Shown piece by piece: positions 16,873 through 25,890 of a stretch of DNA of 64,000 bases. Location: the NCBI RefSeq assembly GCF_003626635.1, contig NZ_RAZT01000005.1, positions 186,001 to 250,000 on the forward strand. Reading direction: 5' to 3'. The position numbers and the translations under genes were made by a program. Under the pieces are notes generated by a model, which saw only the letters and a program-made list of their open reading frames with translations, searched no databases and was not told the origin of the DNA. Source of the stretch: Micromonospora musae (GTDB lineage: Bacteria > Actinomycetota > Actinomycetes > Mycobacteriales > Micromonosporaceae). How positions within the stretch are numbered: position 1 is the stretch's first letter; each line of letters starts with the position of its first letter.

Positions 16873-18164
16873 GGGCACGGGACAACCACGTCGGACGGGG
16901 CGCTCGCCGCCGCCGCTCGTCGGTCGTCGTCGCGGCGGTCGCCGCGGTCTGCGTACCCCTGACGACCGCGACGGCGGTGCAGGCCCGGCCGTCGGTCCCG
17001 GCCGACCCGCCGGCGGCATCTGTCGCGGCGGGCGGCCCGGCGACGACCCGGACGGATCGACACTCCGTGATCACGTGGGGGGCCAGCGCCGATCGGTAGG
17101 GCGCCGGGCCCGCGGACCGCAGCTACCGGCTGGTCGTACGCACCAGCGTCGGCGGGTCGAAGCCGCGCATCCGCCTGACCAACGCCTTCGGCGAGCACCC
17201 GGTGACCTTCGCGAGCGCCTACCTCGGGCTGCAGCGGCAGGGTGCGGAGCTGGTGCGGGGGAGCAACCGTCGGCTGACGTTCGGCGGGCAGGGCTCCGTC
17301 GTCGTACCGGCCGGTGGGACCGTCTACAGCGATCCACTGCCCGGGCGGTTGGCCGCCCAGGTCGACCTGGTCGTGAGCCTGTACGTCACGGGTGCGCAGG
17401 GGCCGACGACCGGACACGGAATGGCGATGCAGACGTCGTACGCGGCCTCGGGCGACCATGCGGCGCAGGAGGAGGCCACCGGCTGGACCGATCGGATCAG
17501 CTCCTGGTACTGGCTGGACGCCGTCACCGTGGAGACCTCGGTCGAGGTCGGCGCGGTGGCGCTCCTCGGTGACTCCATCACCGACGGCTGGGCCTCCACC
17601 CAGGACGAGAACCGTCGCTGGCCCGACTATCTCTCCCGACGGCTCCAGGCGGCGCAGACCGGCGGGGTGAAGGGTGTGGCCAACGAGGGCATCTCGGGCA
17701 ACAAGGTGCTCGCGGACGGCGCCGGTGAGGCAGCCCTGCGCCGGTTGGACCGGGACGTGCTCTCGCACCCGGGGGTGGAGACGGTTGTCCTGTTCGAGGG
17801 GATCAACGACCTCAAGGCCCACAGCGGTGTCACGGCCGACGACCTGATCGCCGGGTACCGGGAGATCGTCGAACGGGTGCACGCGGCGGGGAAGTGCGTC
17901 GTCGGTGCGACGGTCATGCCGTTCAAGGGCTGGTCCGAGTACGACGACGCCGGCGAGGCGGTGCGCCAGGCGGTCAACGACTGGATCCGGCGCGGCGGCG
18001 AGTTCGACGCGGTCGTCGACTTCGACCGGATCACCCGCAGTCCGTACGACCCGCAGCGGATGCTGCCGTTCTTCGACGGCGGGGATCACCTGCACCCCAA
18101 CGACAAGGGGATGCAGGCGATGGCGGACGCGGTCGACCTGGCCGCCCTGGAGTGTGACCGCTGA
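16869..18164 (+). pseudogene. SGNH/GDSL hydrolase interrupted by an in-frame TAG
   Basis: Translation from the GTG at 16869, overlapping the GH95 stop, gives a signal peptide (VVVAAVAAVCVPLTTATAVQA) and the family start TWGASADR, then TAG at 17097-17099. The same frame continues at once with GAGPADRSYRLVVRTS and stays open to 18164. The downstream part has GDSIT (block I) and DHLHPND (block V, Asp-His) of SGNH esterases. Without the TAG the protein would have 430-431 residues, normal for secreted actinobacterial members acting as sugar deacetylases or esterases. A single substitution, for instance from CAG, explains it. Restart inside the domain at 17202 is unlikely to give an active exported enzyme. 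Confidence 0.8.
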
Positions 18165-18247
18165 ACCGTTTTCGCAGGTGGCAGCCCTTCTCGAAGGGGT
18201 GCCTGAGCGAATCTTGGGCCCACCGAACGGGCCTGCAGAGGATGGGG

Positions 18248-18253
18248 TAGAGT
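18248..18253 (+). promoter_or_regulatory. -10 element of the second tRNA-fMet gene
   Basis: TAGAGT ends 12 bases before the tRNA start, nearly matching the spacing at the first copy. No clear -35 is present. Confidence 0.4.
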
Positions 18254-18261
18254 TGTCTTCA

Positions 18262-18342
18262 CCGACGCGGGGTGGAGCAGCTCGGTAGCTCGCTGGGCTC
18301 ATAACCCAGAGGTCGCAGGTTCAAATCCTGTCCCCGCTACGA
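18262..18342 (+). repeat. 81-bp direct repeat, copy 2 (contains tRNA-fMet)
   Basis: Identical to 10930-11010; the copies are 7332 bp apart. Confidence 0.9.
18266..18339 (+). tRNA. tRNA-fMet (initiator), anticodon CAT, second copy
   Basis: Sequence identical to the tRNA at 10934-11007, with the same C1/U72 mismatch and three G:C pairs closing the anticodon stem. It has its own -10 element and terminator, different from those of the first copy, so both are probably expressed. Confidence 0.95.
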
Positions 18343-18348
18343 GAGAAG

Positions 18349-18387
18349 AAGAACCCGGTTCCCCGGTTGGGGGGCCGGGTTCTTTCG
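18349..18387 (+). terminator. Terminator of the second tRNA-fMet
   Basis: AAGAACCCGG (18349-18358) pairs with CCGGGTTCTT (18375-18384), followed by a short T-rich tail. Confidence 0.75.
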
Positions 18388-18461
18388 TATCCGGAGGTCT
18401 CTGCGGGACGGCGGGCCAGGGGCGTGGCGCGTACGGTGTGGGCAACCTGAAGGAGATCCGG

Positions 18462-19025
18462 ATGGCAGTCCGACCGCAGGGGCGTCGCAAGCCCAACAAG
18501 CTACGCTTCTTCGTCCTGTTCACCGCGCTGATCGTCGTCGGTGTCGGCGCTGTCTACGGCTTGCACTGGGCCGCGAATCCGTGGGCCCTCTCCCTACCGG
18601 GCCGGCCGGCGCTGACGGGTCACTGGCAGGGCACGGTGCCGTACGGGCCGGCCGACGATCGACGGATCGTGCTGCGCCTCGACGACGACCCGCCGAGCGC
18701 GACCGACCGCTGTGGCGACTGCCCCGGCATGGTGGGCGTCGCCAAGGTCTGCGCCGCGGGGCGGACCGAGACCTACGAGCTGTGGGGAGACGCCCGTAAC
18801 TACCGCGGGACCCGCTTCTCGCTGCACACCCGATCAGAGGTCGAAGGCCCGGGGCCACAGCTGAACGAGCTCCACGGCGAGTGGGACGGCGATCTGGTGC
18901 GAATCCGTACCTCGTTGACCACGCTCGGCGCCGACGGCACGACCACCGGGTCGGACTCGCCGCCGCTGACGTTCGAGATGACTCGCGCCGACGAGGACGA
19001 CTTCGACGGCCTCTCCTGCGGCTGA
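18462..19025 (+). CDS. Membrane-anchored protein of unknown function
   Basis: A 187-residue protein with a basic N-terminus, one membrane helix (FFVLFTALIVVGVGAVYGL) and an extracytoplasmic domain with a CGDC pair. The domain reads like a small beta-rich lipocalin or META-like fold (GHWQGTVPYG ... ELHGEWDGD), but I do not recognise a family. ATG 18462 is chosen over the in-frame GTG at 18438 because AAGGAGAT lies just upstream at the right distance. It begins 75 bp after the tRNA terminator and probably has its own promoter. Confidence 0.6.
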   Translation: MAVRPQGRRKPNKLRFFVLFTALIVVGVGAVYGLHWAANPWALSLPGRPALTGHWQGTVPYGPADDRRIVLRLDDDPPSATDRCGDCPGMVGVAKVCAAGRTETYELWGDARNYRGTRFSLHTRSEVEGPGPQLNELHGEWDGDLVRIRTSLTTLGADGTTTGSDSPPLTFEMTRADEDDFDGLSCG

Positions 19026-19137
19026 CCGGGCTCGACGCCCGGCGCGTCGACCGAGCGTCGGGGGCGGTGGCCGTCCCGGCCGGGACCTTCTAGGCACCGA
19101 TGCTGCCCTGGTTGCGGCCTTCGGCGAGGATGTCAGC

Positions 19138-19389
19138 ATGTCTTCTTTCGGCAAGTGGTGGAGCCGACTCGGCGCGGTCCTCGGCGCGGTCGTGCTCTCG
19201 GTGTTCGTACCGGTGGCGGCGTGGGCGTCGACCGGGACGGGCGAGCTGGTGGTGGAGGCCGCGCGACGGCGTTCACGGGGCGGGATCGGTTTCGGCTTCC
19301 TCGGGGCGCTCTGCTGCCTCGCGGTCGTCGTGGTGATCGTCCTCCTGCTGCTACGCCTGACCCGCAACCGTCGCGGTCCGCGCCGCTGA
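19138..19389 (+). CDS. Small membrane protein of unknown function
   Basis: An 83-residue protein with two hydrophobic segments, LGAVLGAVVLSVFVPVAAWA and a strongly hydrophobic stretch FLGALCCLAVVVVIVLLLL, and a basic C-terminal tail. The first could be a cleaved signal peptide. No family was recognised. The ATG at 19138 has only a short GAGG-like site upstream. It converges on the solute-binding protein gene. Confidence 0.5.
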   Translation: MSSFGKWWSRLGAVLGAVVLSVFVPVAAWASTGTGELVVEAARRRSRGGIGFGFLGALCCLAVVVVIVLLLLRLTRNRRGPRR

Positions 19390-19439
19390 CCGACGCGGCG
19401 GCGCCGACGTGTGACGTCGCGGTGCCGCCCCCGGCCGGC

Positions 19440-20768
19440 TCAGCTGGTCAGGGCAGCGTCGGCCTGGGCCAGGAAGCGGGTCGCGGCCGCCCGGGCGCCG
19501 CTGTCACCGGAGCGGACGCTCTCGGCCGCCGCGACCAGCAGGCTGCGAACCTGGGCGTGCCCCCGCGGCGGTGGCGCCGGGGCGGGGCCGGGGGCCGCGC
19601 CCAGAAGGCCACCTAGGGCGGCGGCGCGCCGCTGCGCCGGATCGGTGATGCTGCCCTCGACAGCCCGCCGGACGGCCTGGTTCGGGGTGAGGCCGCGCTC
19701 GTGCCCGAGGAGGGCTCCCGCCGCGACGTCGCTGGTCAGAAAGTTGATCACGTCGATCGCCGTCTCGGGGTCGCGGCTTCCCCGGAAGACCGCCCAGTAC
19801 ATCGAGGCCCGCGGCCACTGACTGGTGGGGGAGCCGGGAAAGGCGATCAGCCCCAGCCCGGCCCGGGTGAGGCGTTGCAGCTCGGGCAGCTGGTGCGACC
19901 AGGCGAAGGAGGCGGCGGTCAACCCCGACACGACGAGCTGCCGGGCCGGCTCGCCGCTGTCGGTCTGCTCGACCAGCGCGGCGCTCGGGGTGGCTCGCCC
20001 GGCGCGCGCCCGACGCCACAGCTCGAACCAGCCGACCAGCTCCTCCACACCGAAGGCGAGCTGCCGGCCCCGGTAGAACTCCCCGCCGCGCCCCCGCAGC
20101 CAGAGCCACAACGCCCGGTAGTCACCGGACGGATCCGTGCTGCCGGCCACCCGCCCCCCGCTGGCCTCCGTCACCTGCTCGGCCCAGTCGACGTACTCGT
20201 CCCAGGACATTCCGGTGCGCGGCTCGGGTACCCGCAGTTCACTCAGCAGGTCCCGGTTGAAGATCACCGCTGCGGCGGTCTGCCCGGCGGCCACCGCCAT
20301 CGTCCGGCCCGCCACCTGGCCGTACTGGGCCAGCCCTTGGGGAAGGTTGCGCAGATCCAGCCGGTTGTCCGCGACGTGGTCGGTGAGGTCGCGGATGATC
20401 TCCCGATCGGCGTACTCGGTCAGGATGCTGTCGTCCAGCTGGATCAGGTCCGGCACGTTGCCGCCGGCGGCCTGGGTGGCCAGCCGCCCGTAGTAGCCGT
20501 CGATGCCCTGCCAGGTCACCCGGAAACTCACCCGCGGGTTGCGTTCGCTGTAGAGACGCAGCGCCTGCTCGGTCAGCTTCGCGCGGTCCGGTCCGCCCCA
20601 CCAGAAGACCGACAACTCGATCGGCCCGTCCCCGGTGGGGGTCGTGGCCGGCCCGGAGGTGCAGCCCGTGAGCCCGCCGGCCGCGAGGAACGGCGCACCC
20701 AGTAGCGCGGCGAGCACGCGGCGCCGGCCGGGGTCGGCTGCCGGCACCGGCGGTCGGGAAACGGGCAC
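19440..20768 (-). CDS. Extracellular sugar-binding lipoprotein of an ABC transporter
   Basis: A 442-residue family 1-type solute-binding protein. The signal ends in a lipobox, GGLTGC, with the lipidated Cys at about residue 35, followed by a Gly/Pro spacer. The mature part begins IELSVFWWGGPDRAKLTEQALRL and contains PDLIQLD, typical of carbohydrate-binding proteins of the MalE/UgpB type. GTG 20768 is preferred because GGGAG lies about six bases upstream; GTG 20813 is in frame but has no ribosome site. No permease or ATPase gene is close, so it works with a transporter encoded elsewhere. It is divergent from purC. Confidence 0.82.
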   Translation of the reverse strand: MPVSRPPVPAADPGRRRVLAALLGAPFLAAGGLTGCTSGPATTPTGDGPIELSVFWWGGPDRAKLTEQALRLYSERNPRVSFRVTWQGIDGYYGRLATQAAGGNVPDLIQLDDSILTEYADREIIRDLTDHVADNRLDLRNLPQGLAQYGQVAGRTMAVAAGQTAAAVIFNRDLLSELRVPEPRTGMSWDEYVDWAEQVTEASGGRVAGSTDPSGDYRALWLWLRGRGGEFYRGRQLAFGVEELVGWFELWRRARAGRATPSAALVEQTDSGEPARQLVVSGLTAASFAWSHQLPELQRLTRAGLGLIAFPGSPTSQWPRASMYWAVFRGSRDPETAIDVINFLTSDVAAGALLGHERGLTPNQAVRRAVEGSITDPAQRRAAALGGLLGAAPGPAPAPPPRGHAQVRSLLVAAAESVRSGDSGARAAATRFLAQADAALTS

Positions 20769-20937
20769 GCGGGACTCCCGGGACGAGACGTTGGGGACGA
20801 TCGGATCATTCACGCAGGCACCGCCCGAAGGTGTCAACGTCCGTCCGGGCAGAGCCGCCGCGCACCACTGGCGTACGCATCGATGCGCTCGGGCCACCCT
20901 GACCGCCGTACGTGTGCCGCGTGGTCTACTAGGCCGC

Positions 20938-21771
20938 GTGGAACTTCTGCACTCGGGCAAGGTCCGGGACGTGTACGCCGACGGCGACGACCTGATCCTG
21001 GTCGCCTCCGACCGGATCTCGATCTACGACGTGGTGCTGCCGACACCCATCCCCGACAAGGGCAAGCTGCTCACGGCGCTCTCGCTCTGGTGGTTCGAGC
21101 AGCTGTCGGATCTGGTACCGAACCACGTCATCTCGGCCAGCGACGTGCCCGCCGAGTTCGCCGGCCGGGCGATCCGCTGCCGACGGCTGGAGATGGTGCC
21201 GGTCGAGTGCGTCGCGCGCGGGTACCTCACCGGCGGGGGGCTCAGGGAGTACGAGCGCACCGGCATGGTCTCCGGTGTTCCGCTGCCCCGGGGCCTGGGC
21301 GAGGCCTCGATCCTGCCTGAGCCGATCTTCACGCCGTCCACGAAGGCGCCGGCCGGCGAGCACGACGAACCGATCACCTACGCGGACGTGGTGGCCAAGG
21401 TCGGTGAGTCGCTCGCCGAGCGGCTGCGTCAGATCACCATCGACGTCTACCGCCGCGGTGCCGAGATCGCCGCCGACCGGGGCATCCTGATCGCCGACAC
21501 GAAACTCGAGCTGGGCTGGGCGCCGGACGGCAGCCTGCTCCTCGGCGACGAGCTGCTCACCTCGGACTCGTCCCGCTTCTGGCCGGCCGAGTCGTACCAG
21601 CCGGGGCGGGTCCAGTTCTCCTACGACAAGCAGTACGTGCGGGACTGGGCCGTCAACAGCGGCTGGAACAAGCAGGCGCCCGCGCCGGACGTGCCGACCG
21701 AGGTGGTCGAGGCGACCCGGGCCCGCTACGTCGAGGTCTACGAGAAGCTGACGGGCAACAGCTGGAGCTGA
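20938..21771 (+). CDS. purC: Phosphoribosylaminoimidazole-succinocarboxamide synthase
   Basis: A 277-residue SAICAR synthetase, which joins CAIR and aspartate using ATP in purine synthesis. The first residues, ELLHSGKVRDVY, are the family signature; SDRISIYDVVLPTPIPDKG, CRRLEMVPVECVARGYLTG and DTKLELGW also match. Length is normal. The GTG at 20938 is used because the conserved N-terminus begins there; it lacks a strong ribosome site and the region upstream is short. It stands alone here, divergent from the sugar-binding lipoprotein, with a strong hairpin after the stop. Confidence 0.95.
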   Translation: MELLHSGKVRDVYADGDDLILVASDRISIYDVVLPTPIPDKGKLLTALSLWWFEQLSDLVPNHVISASDVPAEFAGRAIRCRRLEMVPVECVARGYLTGGGLREYERTGMVSGVPLPRGLGEASILPEPIFTPSTKAPAGEHDEPITYADVVAKVGESLAERLRQITIDVYRRGAEIAADRGILIADTKLELGWAPDGSLLLGDELLTSDSSRFWPAESYQPGRVQFSYDKQYVRDWAVNSGWNKQAPAPDVPTEVVEATRARYVEVYEKLTGNSWS

Positions 21772-21773
21772 CG

Positions 21774-21801
21774 GTTCCCGGCCGGCGAGCCGGCCGGGAA
21801 C
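21774..21801. terminator. Bidirectional terminator between purC and the ESX locus
   Basis: GTTCCCGGCCGGC (21774-21786) is followed after two bases by its exact reverse complement (21789-21801). It begins three bases after the purC stop and serves both converging genes. There is no T run. Confidence 0.7.
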
Positions 21802-21808
21802 GCGTCAC

Positions 21809-23794
21809 TCAGTTACCGCCGCCGAGCGCGGTCTTCGGCTCCGGCCGGTACGAGCGGTCCTCCGCCTGCCGACCGACGACCCCGCCGCCCGGCGTCTCCA
21901 CGCTGAACGCCTGCTCGTCCGTGACGATCTTCAGCTCGTCCTGCTCGTCCCGCTGTGCTGCCTGCTCGGGGATGCTCGTCCGGCGCTTCGCCAGCTCCGG
22001 AGGAACGGCCTGGCCACCGCGGGCCGGACGCGCCGGCCCGCTCGCCGCCGGACGGCCCCGCAGGCTGCTCGGCACCTCCTCCAGCCGGGACACCCGCGCA
22101 CCCGTCGGCGGCGCCACCGGCCCGTCGAGCACCGGCGCGACACCTTCCGGCTGACCGTCGCCCAGCCACTCGCCGCCCGGCTGCACCGGCCGGGTCGTAC
22201 GGTCCTGGTCCCGCCTCGACCGGGCCGGCGTCGTCGGTGGCGTGCTGCCGCCCTTGGCCGAGTTGCCCAGCACCGACGGGGAGGTGCCCGGGCGGGTCGG
22301 CGTCGAGCTGCCGTGCCCGTCGGAGGGCAGTCCGGCCCCCGGCCGGCCCTTCGTGGGCTGCCGATTCTGCAGCACCGGCGGTGAGGTGGCGTTGCTGCGC
22401 GGCGCGAACTGCTCGGCACCGGGCGCTCCCGGCCGACCCGGCGTACGGCCGGTGGTGGACTCGCTCGTCGTGCCGGGCGCACCCGGCCGACGCGTGGTCG
22501 ACGCCGGCGGGGCACCCGTCTGGCCGGGATTGCCCCGGGTTCCGGCCGGCGGCGGCGTGGCGTTCGCCGACGCCCCCGGCGAGCGCAAGGCGTTCGGCGG
22601 TGCGGACCGTCCACCGGCCGGGGGTGGGGTGGCGGTGGCGCCGGGGGAGCGCAGCGAGGCCTGCGGTGGCTCCGCCACGGGCGCGCCCGTGCCGCCCCGG
22701 ATCACCCCGTTGCGCATCGCGCCGCGTTCAGCGGCGTTCAGCCCGTCGAGCCCCGGCGGACGCGTCACGCTGGGCCGGGGCACGCTCGTCGCCTGCGGCC
22801 CGGTCCGGACCACCGCCGGCGGAGGCGTGACCATGGGGGGCGTCGCGACCGGCGGCGGGGCCACCGACGGCGTCGGCGTCGGCGTCACCACCGTCGGTGG
22901 CGGCTGCATCTTCTCCAGGATCTGCTTCTGGATCTCCGCCGGATCGGTCGGCCTGGGCACCGCCTTGACCGGAACGGGTGGCTTCGCCACGGGTGGCTTC
23001 GCGACCGGCGGAGGCGCGACCGGCGGGGGTGCCACCGGCGGAACCCCGGTCGGGCCGCGCCACGGCGGGTGACCCACCAGGTTGAGCACGGCGTCCATCG
23101 GGAAGAACGGCGGACCGTGCCCGCCGCTCACCTTGCTCATGGTGTCGAAGTACTCGTTGGCCGTCTGGTGGGCCAACTGCTGTGCCTTGCGGTTGTACTC
23201 CTTCTGCTTCTCCTGGACCGCCTCGGCCTCCGCCGCCTGGATGCCCTTCTCGCCGTCGTAGAGACCCAGGGTGAAGCCCTGCTTGAAGCCCTCGGAGAAC
23301 TGTGTCCAGCCGTCCGCGTTCTTGGCGTCGTTGATGGCGTTCTGGTACTCCGTCCAGAGCCGGTCCATCTCCGCCCGGGAGTCGCGGGCGATGCCCACCA
23401 TCGCCCGCAGCGCGGCGACGTTGTTGAGCGTGGCGTCCATCCACTCGTCGAGGTAGGCCAGGGTCTTACCCGGGCCGGCCTGCAGGAAGGCGTCCCGCGC
23501 CTGCGGTGACTTCCAGGTCTCGTCGTGCAGCGCCTGGCTGGCGTTGAAGAGCTGCTGGTGGATGCTCTGCAGCAGGTTGTAGGCGTTCTGCCACTGGTCA
23601 GCCAGCGCGGAGATGTCCTCCGGGTGCTGGCCCAACACCTGCTGGCGAACCGCCTCGATCGTGGCCCCGCCCTCGTCGGACGGGGGTGGGGTGAACTGCA
23701 GATCGGTCTGCTGCGGCGGAGTGACGTAGCGGGTGCCCTCGCCGCTGGGGCCGCCGTGTGGATAGATCGCGCGGGCACCCCAGTAGTCCGCCAT
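21809..23794 (-). CDS. Large WXG/PPE-like ESX substrate with Pro-rich C-terminus
   Basis: A 661-residue protein. The first ~230 residues are helical, with two long helices around residues 60-165 and a W-x-S turn (ETWKSPQARDAF) where WXG100 proteins have WxG. From about residue 235 it becomes almost pure Pro/Val/Thr/Ala/Gly/Arg with short PPVA-type repeats, then ends in a charged segment. There is no signal peptide, as expected for a type VII substrate. A good ribosome site (GGGAGGAAAG) precedes the ATG. It follows the WXG gene at 23814 by 19 bp in one operon, divergent from the esx pair. No enzymatic domain was seen, so it may be a structural or surface component. Confidence 0.65.
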   Translation of the reverse strand: MADYWGARAIYPHGGPSGEGTRYVTPPQQTDLQFTPPPSDEGGATIEAVRQQVLGQHPEDISALADQWQNAYNLLQSIHQQLFNASQALHDETWKSPQARDAFLQAGPGKTLAYLDEWMDATLNNVAALRAMVGIARDSRAEMDRLWTEYQNAINDAKNADGWTQFSEGFKQGFTLGLYDGEKGIQAAEAEAVQEKQKEYNRKAQQLAHQTANEYFDTMSKVSGGHGPPFFPMDAVLNLVGHPPWRGPTGVPPVAPPPVAPPPVAKPPVAKPPVPVKAVPRPTDPAEIQKQILEKMQPPPTVVTPTPTPSVAPPPVATPPMVTPPPAVVRTGPQATSVPRPSVTRPPGLDGLNAAERGAMRNGVIRGGTGAPVAEPPQASLRSPGATATPPPAGGRSAPPNALRSPGASANATPPPAGTRGNPGQTGAPPASTTRRPGAPGTTSESTTGRTPGRPGAPGAEQFAPRSNATSPPVLQNRQPTKGRPGAGLPSDGHGSSTPTRPGTSPSVLGNSAKGGSTPPTTPARSRRDQDRTTRPVQPGGEWLGDGQPEGVAPVLDGPVAPPTGARVSRLEEVPSSLRGRPAASGPARPARGGQAVPPELAKRRTSIPEQAAQRDEQDELKIVTDEQAFSVETPGGGVVGRQAEDRSYRPEPKTALGGGN

Positions 23795-23813
23795 GGCGTC
23801 TTTCCTCCCTGGC

Positions 23814-24848
23814 TCAGATGCCGTAGTCGTGCCGCTTGATCTCGTCCAGGGCGTTCCTGGTCGGCGAGTCGCAGACCTCGCTGGGATCCACCCCGTCGGT
23901 GTTCTGCCCGACGTGCAGCTCCTGGGTGACGTTGCCCTCGCCGTCGCTCTCCGTCACGTGCCGGGTGCCGTCGGCGTTCTGCCGGTCGACCGACCTCGAC
24001 GTCGTTTCGCCTTCGGCGTCCAGCTGCTCGTCGGTCCGGCTGTTGCTGCCGTCCTCGCCGTATGTGGTGGTCTGCCGGCTGCCGCCGGTCGTCTTGCCGT
24101 TCGCGTCGTAGTTGGTGGTCGTGGTGATCGTCGAGTCGTCCCGTACGACCGTGGTGGTCCGGCTGCTGCTGGTGCTGGTCACCTTGCCGGACGGGTCCTT
24201 GGTGACGATCGTGGTCAACGTCCCGCCGCCCGGTAGCGTCTGGGTGGTGAGCGTACGCACGCTGCCGTCCTCGGCGAGCGACGTGTGGGTGACGCTCCCG
24301 TCGGGGTTGACTGTCGGCTGGCCGGTGTCGGTGAACTTCTGCTGCTCCCCGCCCCCGCCCTGGTCGGTCGCGGACAACGACTCGAATTGCTGGTCCCAGT
24401 AGGTCTTGCCGGTGACGAAGGGGGGCAGGCCCGGCGGCCGCGGCGCGTTCGCGTCGCCGAAGGCGAACCGCACCGCGTCCAGCGACGCCGCGGAGAAGCC
24501 GTCGGTCGAGGAGTAGGCGTCGGCGATGGTCTGTGCCGCCATGCCGGTGTTGGTCAGCGCCGTGCCCAGGTAGGTGATGTAGCGCTGCAGCTCGCCGTAG
24601 TTGCTGGCCATCTGGCCCTTGATGTATCCGGCCTCGGGCAGCACCGCGCCTTCCCAGGCGCTGTTCGGCAGCTCCGCCAGCAGGCTCAACTGGCCACCGT
24701 GGTTCTGCAGGTTCTCCTGGATGGTGACCATGTTCTTGCCGTAGTCGACCATGCCGTCGATGTCGACGTCGACCGGCTTCTGATCGGCGAGCCAGTCCGT
24801 GCGGGTGTTGAGATCAGTCTCCCGCTGGTAAGGATTTTCCTCCGCCAC
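23814..24848 (-). CDS. WXG-type ESX protein with Thr/Asp/Gly-rich repeat C-terminus
   Basis: A 344-residue protein. Residues ~20-150 are helical with a WxG turn (NSAWEGAVLPEA), as in WXG100-like substrates. The C-terminal half is made of short beta-type repeats rich in Thr, Ser, Asp and Gly, such as NPDGSVTHTSLAEDG and YDANGKTTGGSRQTTTYGEDG, with a turn every 15-20 residues. This resembles YD/RHS-like or other surface repeat structures but lacks the exact YD motif. GTG 24848 was chosen because GGGGAGGG lies just upstream. It is first in a two-gene operon with the large WXG/PPE-like gene and is divergent from the esx pair. Confidence 0.65.
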   Translation of the reverse strand: MAEENPYQRETDLNTRTDWLADQKPVDVDIDGMVDYGKNMVTIQENLQNHGGQLSLLAELPNSAWEGAVLPEAGYIKGQMASNYGELQRYITYLGTALTNTGMAAQTIADAYSSTDGFSAASLDAVRFAFGDANAPRPPGLPPFVTGKTYWDQQFESLSATDQGGGGEQQKFTDTGQPTVNPDGSVTHTSLAEDGSVRTLTTQTLPGGGTLTTIVTKDPSGKVTSTSSSRTTTVVRDDSTITTTTNYDANGKTTGGSRQTTTYGEDGSNSRTDEQLDAEGETTSRSVDRQNADGTRHVTESDGEGNVTQELHVGQNTDGVDPSEVCDSPTRNALDEIKRHDYGI

Positions 24849-25095
24849 CGACCCTCCCCTGGTGCGGCGGGCCCCCGCCCGAGTGTGCACAGATCGATGC
24901 CCAGACTAGCTTCTGTCAGCAACGCGCGGGTAACGGCGAACGGTCACGACCTGTCATCATCCACCACATCGGACCGATCGAGGTAGCCCGATTCGGCACG
25001 GGACGCTACCGTCAGCATCGGCCGTACTAGGCCACCACATCAAGGGGACGCTTCCCTGAACGGGGGGCGCGAGCAGAGGAGCGGGTGAGTCCACC

Positions 25096-25455
25096 TTGAC
25101 CGACACTCCAGGACTGGGTCAGGTTCACGCCACCCAGGAACAGCTCAACGCGATGGCGCAGCGGTGCAACGACACCGGTGAGGGTCTCGCGCAGGGAATG
25201 GCTCAGCTCATCGAGCGGATCCAGACCCTGGGCGGCGGGGGAATGCGGGGCTCGGCGAACAACGCCCTGCAGGACGTGTCAGTTCAGCTCAACGACGGTC
25301 TGCGGACGATCATCACGGCGCTCGACGAGCTGTCCGGCAAGATGACCAACGCCGCGACGCAGTACGGGATGAACGACGAGGACGCGGCGACCGAGATCCG
25401 TAACGCCGCCGCCGAGACCGGCGACACCAGCGTGATGAGCATCCTGCGTGGCTGA
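25096..25455 (+). CDS. WXG100-family protein with YxxxD secretion motif
   Basis: A 119-residue helical-hairpin protein of the ESAT-6/CFP-10 type. The turn reads GGMRGSA, so the usual Trp is Met. The C-terminus contains Y90-GMN-D94, fitting the YxxxD/E signal known from CFP-10-like partners. The start is probably TTG 25096 (GAGGAG about 14 bases upstream); no ATG or GTG in frame lies closer. It is 33 bp upstream of a canonical WXG protein and the two should form a heterodimer secreted by the ESX machine encoded downstream. Confidence 0.75.
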   Translation: MTDTPGLGQVHATQEQLNAMAQRCNDTGEGLAQGMAQLIERIQTLGGGGMRGSANNALQDVSVQLNDGLRTIITALDELSGKMTNAATQYGMNDEDAATEIRNAAAETGDTSVMSILRG

Positions 25456-25488
25456 GGCCGCAAGCGACGAGCGAGAGGTGAGAATTCA

Positions 25489-25779
25489 GTGACCAGTCCC
25501 ATCACTTACAACTTCGGCCAGATCTCGGACGTGGCGACGGCCATCGGCACCTACCAGGGCCACATGGACGGTGCTCTCCAGGACCTGTACGGCCAGTTCC
25601 AGCAGCTCTTCGCCGCGGACTGGCAGGGTGCCGCGGGCCAGGCCTGCAACGAGGCCCAGCAGAAGTGGAACCAGGGCGCCGAAGAGATCAAGAGCGCGCT
25701 GATGCGCGTCGGTGTCAAGCTCGGTGCCTCGGCCGAGCGGATGCAGCAGGTCGATCAGGCGATCGCCGCCGGCATGTGA
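25489..25779 (+). CDS. WXG100-family (ESAT-6-like) protein
   Basis: A 96-residue protein of exactly the usual family length, with DWQGAAGQA (WxG) at the turn between its two helices and no signal peptide. It lacks a C-terminal YxxxD/E, which its partner gene at 25096 supplies. A GAGAGGTGA ribosome site precedes the GTG. The pair opens the main plus-strand run of the ESX locus. Confidence 0.9.
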   Translation: MTSPITYNFGQISDVATAIGTYQGHMDGALQDLYGQFQQLFAADWQGAAGQACNEAQQKWNQGAEEIKSALMRVGVKLGASAERMQQVDQAIAAGM

Positions 25780-25890
25780 CGGACGGGACGGGCCGCCTCC
25801 ATCCACGGTGGAGGCGGCCGGCCCGGTCGTAGCGCCACCGGCGACCCGCATCGCGGCACCAGCGGGGCGGTCGGACGGCAGGGATTTCGA

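Noticed and set aside
17202..18164. Intact SGNH hydrolase starting at the internal GTG
   Set aside because: It would lack the signal peptide and the first strands of the domain, and no ribosome site precedes it.
10930..18342. Integrative element inserted at a tRNA
   Set aside because: There is no integrase, excisionase or transfer gene between the repeats, and the repeat covers the whole tRNA rather than its 3' end; only a neutral observation is justified.
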